Source: CAZLBV01 sp964557845
GTDB taxonomy: Bacteria; Acidobacteriota; Aminicenantia; Aminicenantales; Aminicenantaceae
Length of the DNA stretch: 28,508 nucleotides
Assembly (NCBI GenBank): GCA_964557845.1
Contig: CAZLBV010000156.1
Span: forward strand, 1-28,508
Direction: 5' to 3'
In this document: positions 24,541 to 28,508 of the stretch, one piece after another
How the letters are laid out: every line of letters starts with the position of its first letter
Position numbering within the stretch: the stretch's first letter is position 1
Program-made: the position numbers and the translations under genes
Notes under the pieces: generated by a model
The model's database searches: none
The model's input: the letters and a program-made list of their open reading frames with translations, nothing else
What the model was told of the DNA's origin: nothing

Positions 24541-25707
24541 TCAGGAAAAAGTGCCCTTCATGATAAGTCTAGAGGAGAGCATGGCGATTTTCCCATTTAT
24601 AATAGAACCTTCTAGTTTAAGGTCTTTATCGAAAAGCAAAAGATCAGCGTCTTTATTTTGTTTTATTTCACCCTTTTTATTGAATTTATAAAAGTGAGCC
24701 GGATTGGAAGAAAAAAGTCTAACCGCATCTTCAAAAGGCAAGATCTTTCGGTGAATAAGATATCGGAAGTTTTCCAATAGGCTTTTTTGAGTAGCGATAG
24801 TTAAACCCTTATAGTTACCCTGATCATCAAATATAGGAAGACTTCCATTACTGTCGGAACTGACCGTAATATGGGAAAGAGGTACGCGTTTCTCAAGGCA
24901 AAGTTGAATAGATGAAGCAATACTGAGACCATGACTCTCATCTTCGGGATCGAGGTTGGCGGTAAGATCGATGTAGCCGCCTTGTGAAATGAGGGATATA
25001 CCTTCTTTTAAGAGTTCATTTGACCTGTTGGTGTGGGTGGGTATGACTTGGGTGGGAGGGATTTCGGTCTCTGTTATAAGCCTGAAAAGCATTTCCAGTT
25101 TGCGTTGACCAGAACCAATATGGCAGTGTAATATTCCAGCCTTTCCTCCCAGCATGCCTCCGACGCGGCATTCTGCGGCCAAATGTGCGAATTCTTCAAA
25201 AGTGGGTTGGGATGATCTGTGATCGGAAAGAGCGATCTCTCCGGCGCCTATGACTTTATCTATAAAGATGAGGTCATTAAGTACGCTTTCAGTCAGTGTC
25301 ATAACCGGGATTTGATAGGAACCGGTAAATATATAGGTAGTAAGCCCTTCCATCTCGAGGCCTCTGGCTTTTGCAAGGAGGGATTCCATGTGTCTGGTTG
25401 AACCGTCTGTGCCTAAACAGCCGATCAGAGTCGTGACTCCGCTGGTTATGATGTCTTCAAAACGGATTTCCGGCGCTCTGGTAGATGGCCCGCCTTCTCC
25501 CCCCCCTCCTATAATATGAACATGGCTGTCAATGAACCCAGGAATGATAATCTTATCAGTTGCATCGATGAGTTCGATATCTAAACCTTGTATCCGGATC
25601 TCATCAGGATCGGATATTGACTCGACTGTCCCATTTGAGACTAGGATATCTTTCACACCCAAGGGCTCAGGTGCAAATACCTCTGCACTTTTTATTAATA
25701 AAATCAT
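24541..25707 (-). CDS. iadA: Isoaspartyl dipeptidase (beta-aspartyl peptidase)
   Basis: A 388-residue amidohydrolase that removes isoaspartyl residues from dipeptides. Metal ligands by alignment with the E. coli enzyme from memory: H62 and H64 (FIDSHVHIIGGGGEGG), H196 (HCHIGSG), H225 (PTHTNR), D285 (SSDSNGS); the substrate residues E71 and Y131 are also kept. The bridging position, Lys162 (carboxylated) in E. coli (GVKCAISDHRS), is Glu157 here (GAGEIALSDHRSS). IadA identity is secure over the full length. First gene of a pair with nhaC. Divergent from the acyltransferase gene 153 nt away. Confidence 0.93.
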   Translation of the reverse strand: MILLIKSAEVFAPEPLGVKDILVSNGTVESISDPDEIRIQGLDIELIDATDKIIIPGFIDSHVHIIGGGGEGGPSTRAPEIRFEDIITSGVTTLIGCLGTDGSTRHMESLLAKARGLEMEGLTTYIFTGSYQIPVMTLTESVLNDLIFIDKVIGAGEIALSDHRSSQPTFEEFAHLAAECRVGGMLGGKAGILHCHIGSGQRKLEMLFRLITETEIPPTQVIPTHTNRSNELLKEGISLISQGGYIDLTANLDPEDESHGLSIASSIQLCLEKRVPLSHITVSSDSNGSLPIFDDQGNYKGLTIATQKSLLENFRYLIHRKILPFEDAVRLFSSNPAHFYKFNKKGEIKQNKDADLLLFDKDLKLEGSIINGKIAMLSSRLIMKGTFS

Positions 25708-25860
25708 TTGCTTATCCTTTTTTCAAGATCATGACGAAAATATGAAAATTTAAATTACCACTTATCCTGAATATTTTCAAGAAGGGAAAAAGATTAATAT
25801 TGATGTTGCCTTTTCATGTTTTTAATTTTTAAACATTTAGGTTAAAATAAAAAAAGAAAG

Positions 25861-26631
25861 ATGGCTACTTTTGAGGAAGAATTCCGCTTAGTTGAAAAAA
25901 AAGTAAAAAGATTGATAAAGATTTCCTTGGTCGGGAAAAAAGTAAGACTTCTGGGTGAAGAAAACTTCATTCAGGAAGGACCGAATATTATCGTCGGGAA
26001 TCATATCGGGAGCTTTAAAGATGTTGCTATCATGTTCAAAATCGTTCCCAGACAAGTCTTTTTTACAGCCAATAAAAAGATATTCAACAAAGATGACCTG
26101 CATGCTTTGTTACAACATCATCTCAAAAGACATCTGAGGCGTTTTGGTCTTTTTTTAGATCTTCTCTTCAGACCTTTTACCTTACCTATATTTGATTTTA
26201 TTTCTAAAAATATAGCGAATGTAGGAACAGTTCCTGTTGATCTAAAGGGCACAAAAAGGAAAGCCATTAAATTATGTCAGCAGAGGGTGGATGAGGGAAG
26301 GGCCTTAGTCCTGCTTCAAGGGAGAGGGCGTATCATTGCTGCTGATCCGAATCCCTATGTCCATAGTTTCCGAAGAGGAGCTTCTGTAATCTGTTATAAT
26401 CTATACCAGGAAAAAGAGAAATCCATTCCTGTCACCCCTATTGCTGTATTTAGATCCCACTGGCCTTTTATGGTTCCTTGTACAATAAGGGTTAACGTAG
26501 GAGCTCCGATGTATATACAGGATTACTGGGCGAATGATTTTAACAGAACGGTATTGCGATTCAGCAATGCTCTGGAAAACCGCACCAAAGAGCTGCTGCA
26601 GGAGATCCTTCTCCTAGAAAACCATAAATAA
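25861..26631 (+). CDS. PlsC-like acyltransferase with altered motifs
   Basis: A 256-residue protein with the PlsC fold order: an N-terminal amphipathic region, VGNHIGSFKDVAIM (acyltransferase motif I), a middle FTANKKIF, VGTVPVDLKGTKRKAIKL (motif II), a motif III area ALVLLQGRGRI, and FRRGASVICYN...IPVTPIAVF. Motif I is normally N-H-x4-D; here the spacing is H48-x5-D54. Motif III is normally FPEG; here it is LQGR, so the Glu is absent. It may act on another acyl acceptor, be impaired, or be a lipid-binding relative. Starts ATG 25861 with a weak purine stretch; its 3' end is 5 nt from the convergent chaperone gene. Confidence 0.7.
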   Translation: MATFEEEFRLVEKKVKRLIKISLVGKKVRLLGEENFIQEGPNIIVGNHIGSFKDVAIMFKIVPRQVFFTANKKIFNKDDLHALLQHHLKRHLRRFGLFLDLLFRPFTLPIFDFISKNIANVGTVPVDLKGTKRKAIKLCQQRVDEGRALVLLQGRGRIIAADPNPYVHSFRRGASVICYNLYQEKEKSIPVTPIAVFRSHWPFMVPCTIRVNVGAPMYIQDYWANDFNRTVLRFSNALENRTKELLQEILLLENHK

Positions 26632-26636
26632 ATTTC

Positions 26637-28508
26637 TTATTCAATTCCAAATCGGGATAATACATCCTCATTAATCTGCATGAAAAGGTCATATTTGATC
26701 TTCACTCCTTTTTCTTCCTGGTATTTGGTTAAGAATGATGTGAAAAATTTATTTTTTTCCTCTTCAAGCAGACTTTGCTTTTCCTCAAATGAGGCGTTTT
26801 CAAAATCTTCTCTTGTGATTTCTGTCCGATCAGTAACCTGAAAAAGCATATATCCTCCCTCGAATTCTATGGGAGGGCTGTACTGATTCAAGGGGAGTGA
26901 AAAGGCTAGATCATTGACCTCCTGGTTCTCACCAATAATTCCAATATATTGATTACGCCTGTGATCATTGATGGTTCTGTATTCAAGAGCATCATGCGTA
27001 TCCGCCAGCTCTTCCAAGGTTTTACCCGGCAGCTCCCGTTGAGTTTTTTCTATCAATTCTAGGGTTTTTTCCTTTTTCATTATATTCAGATAATCCTCTT
27101 CAACTTCTTCAATAACTTCTTCCAGCTCTGCGGGACGATCTGACTCAATGGTTTTGAGCTGAGCCAGTGCCGTTCCACTATAGGTATAAATGGGAGGAGA
27201 GATCCCGTTTTCCTCAAGCTGAAAAATTGCCTGACTTATCGCACCGGAAGGATCAATATCCACCAGTTCCTCTCCCTGTTTGAGCAAACCGGTATCCTTG
27301 GCCGTATATCCCATTATCTGGGCGGCGGCATCAAGACTCTTTTCTTTGTGAGCGGTTTTTTCAAGTTCAGCTATTTTTTGTGAAGCTAAATCTCTGCTCT
27401 TTTGATCTTTAATTATGTCTTCGATAGTTGTTTTTACTTCTATCAATGATTTAACTGTTGAAGGTTCTTTTTGTGTGACTTTTATAATCGACAGACCTTC
27501 ATCGATTTCAAGGATGTCTGAGGTCTGCCCTGCATCCAAAAGATTTATAACTTCTTGCTCCTTAGGAGATAAGCTGCGCCACTCAAATTCTCCCCAATCT
27601 CCTCCGCTTTCTGCTTTTTCATCTTTTGAATATAGCTTGGCAAGTTCAGAAAAGTCTTCTCCAGAGCTAATTTTATCCATGATGTTTTGAGCCTCATCCT
27701 TGATTTCTTCGGAAGATCCTTCCCCTGTGAAGGGGAGGAATATACGGCTGACATTGATCTTTTCTGGATCAGTAAACCGTTCCTGATTCTCTTGGTAATA
27801 TTTTTCTATTTCATCTTCTGTGACCGTTACATCTTGTTTTAAGGCATCGTTACTAAAAAAAACATAAAGAGCGCTTCGTTTTTCCGGGATTTTATACTCT
27901 GCCTGATTTTTCTCGAAGAAATTTTCCAGCTCTTCCATTTCTGGCTGTTCATTTAGTTCAATTTTTTCAGTTTGAGCCAGGATATATTCCAATTTTGCAC
28001 TCTCTTTTGTGTTTTTGAAATGCTCCCATTGCTCTTTCTCAGTTACCGAGATCCCGGCAGTTAAAGCCTTTATGGTTTTTTCTAAGATGATATCGGATTT
28101 AAGGGCATCTTCGAACTCGGAAATAGACATATGGTTCATTTCCAGTATTCGTTTGTAGTCTTGAAAACCAATAAACTGCCCCTCCCTTTGGAACACAGGA
28201 TAACTTTTGATCTTTTGCAATACTTCCTGGTTTGTGGCTTTGATATTTATATCATCCGCCAACTGAGAAATGAGCGTTCTCTGGATAATCTGCTGAAGAA
28301 CCTGCTGGGGAATATTTAATTGTTGAATGAAGTTTTTGTCCAGGGCACTGAATTCTTTTTTCAACTGCTCAAAACGCATTCTTAAGCTCTGGAAATAAAC
28401 ATCAGCGGTAATTTTTTTGCCTCCAACAGTTGCTACGACATTACCATTGCGTCCCTCTCCGAGATGCCCTCCGCCTCCCCAGACCGCAAATATGGAGATA
28501 ATGAAGGC
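26637..28508 (-). CDS. ppiD: PpiD/SurA-type peptidyl-prolyl isomerase, N-terminus outside the window
   Basis: At least 623 residues are visible. The frame stays open past the internal ATG at 28379 to the window edge: reading inward from there, a hydrophobic segment AFIISIFAVWGGGG is followed by NGNVVATVGGKKITADVYFQSLR, the SurA_N/PpiD signature, so the true start lies beyond 28508. A parvulin domain follows (NVSRIFLPF...DFSELAKLYSKDEKAESGGDWGEF...GLSIIKVTQKE) and then a long helical C-terminal part, as in PpiD. It should be anchored in the inner membrane and act on proteins leaving the translocon. Convergent with the acyltransferase gene. Confidence 0.85.
   Translation of the reverse strand, partial: AFIISIFAVWGGGGHLGEGRNGNVVATVGGKKITADVYFQSLRMRFEQLKKEFSALDKNFIQQLNIPQQVLQQIIQRTLISQLADDINIKATNQEVLQKIKSYPVFQREGQFIGFQDYKRILEMNHMSISEFEDALKSDIILEKTIKALTAGISVTEKEQWEHFKNTKESAKLEYILAQTEKIELNEQPEMEELENFFEKNQAEYKIPEKRSALYVFFSNDALKQDVTVTEDEIEKYYQENQERFTDPEKINVSRIFLPFTGEGSSEEIKDEAQNIMDKISSGEDFSELAKLYSKDEKAESGGDWGEFEWRSLSPKEQEVINLLDAGQTSDILEIDEGLSIIKVTQKEPSTVKSLIEVKTTIEDIIKDQKSRDLASQKIAELEKTAHKEKSLDAAAQIMGYTAKDTGLLKQGEELVDIDPSGAISQAIFQLEENGISPPIYTYSGTALAQLKTIESDRPAELEEVIEEVEEDYLNIMKKEKTLELIEKTQRELPGKTLEELADTHDALEYRTINDHRRNQYIGIIGENQEVNDLAFSLPLNQYSPPIEFEGGYMLFQVTDRTEITREDFENASFEEKQSLLEEEKNKFFTSFLTKYQEEKGVKIKYDLFMQINEDVLSRFGIE

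Noticed and set aside
28131..28379. Internal ATG at 28379 as the start of the PpiD-like gene
   Set aside because: The frame is open to the window edge and upstream codons encode a membrane segment and the SurA_N signature, so the gene is cut by the window.

Overview
The window reads as a chromosomal segment of an uncultured, AT-leaning (roughly 40% GC by eye) diderm bacterium. A PpiD-type envelope chaperone, a membrane-fusion-protein/ATPase export module, a lipoprotein with SLH motifs and a sigma-54 activator argue for two membranes. DUF4388 (PATAN), YIP1, LecA-like and long TPR proteins together with the rpsP-khpA-rimM-trmD-rplS order recall Acidobacteriota/Aminicenantes-type or deltaproteobacterial-type lineages. 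That placement is inference, not shown by any marker compared here. I see no prophage, transposase, CRISPR array, tRNA or rRNA.

Layout. Positions 1-3200 (+): the end of an envelope polysaccharide locus, with two GT4 glycosyltransferases and a polyprenyl-phosphate sugar-phosphate transferase; the last two form an overlapping pair behind a perfect consensus promoter. Positions 3250-7422 (-): miaA, hflX, a TPR/SLH lipoprotein and pgsA, tightly packed. Positions 7552-8655 (-): a DUF4388 gene with its own promoter. Positions 8765-11404 (-): a three-gene export module (adaptor, ATPase, YIP1 protein) with no FtsX/MacB-type permease. Positions 11511-12903 (+): suhB and a secreted LecA-like lectin-domain protein. 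Positions 12883-14727 (-): accB-accC. Positions 14728-15139: a structured intergenic region. Positions 15140-18633 (+): ffh, then rpsP-khpA-rimM-trmD-rplS. Positions 18634-19099: a second structured intergenic region. Positions 19100-23007 (+): a 784-residue TPR protein, a sensor-less sigma-54 activator and a small CPCC protein. Positions 23085-25707 (-): iadA-nhaC. Positions 25861-26631 (+): an atypical PlsC-like acyltransferase. Positions 26637-28508 (-): a PpiD-like chaperone cut by the window end.

Most genes are ordinary housekeeping genes. The observations that deserve a second look are: (1) three genes (646, 8655, 11511) with a good sigma-70 promoter placed so that transcription should start at or within about 3 nt of the ATG, and no Shine-Dalgarno, which suggests leaderless mRNAs, while neighbouring genes carry ordinary leaders; (2) a YknWXY-like export module lacking the permease; (3) an isoaspartyl dipeptidase with Glu where the E. 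coli enzyme has its carboxylated Lys162; (4) a PlsC-like protein with altered HX4D and FPEG motifs; (5) candidate RNA or operator structures before ffh/accB and before the big TPR gene. I did not find a clear multi-gene system of an entirely new kind.
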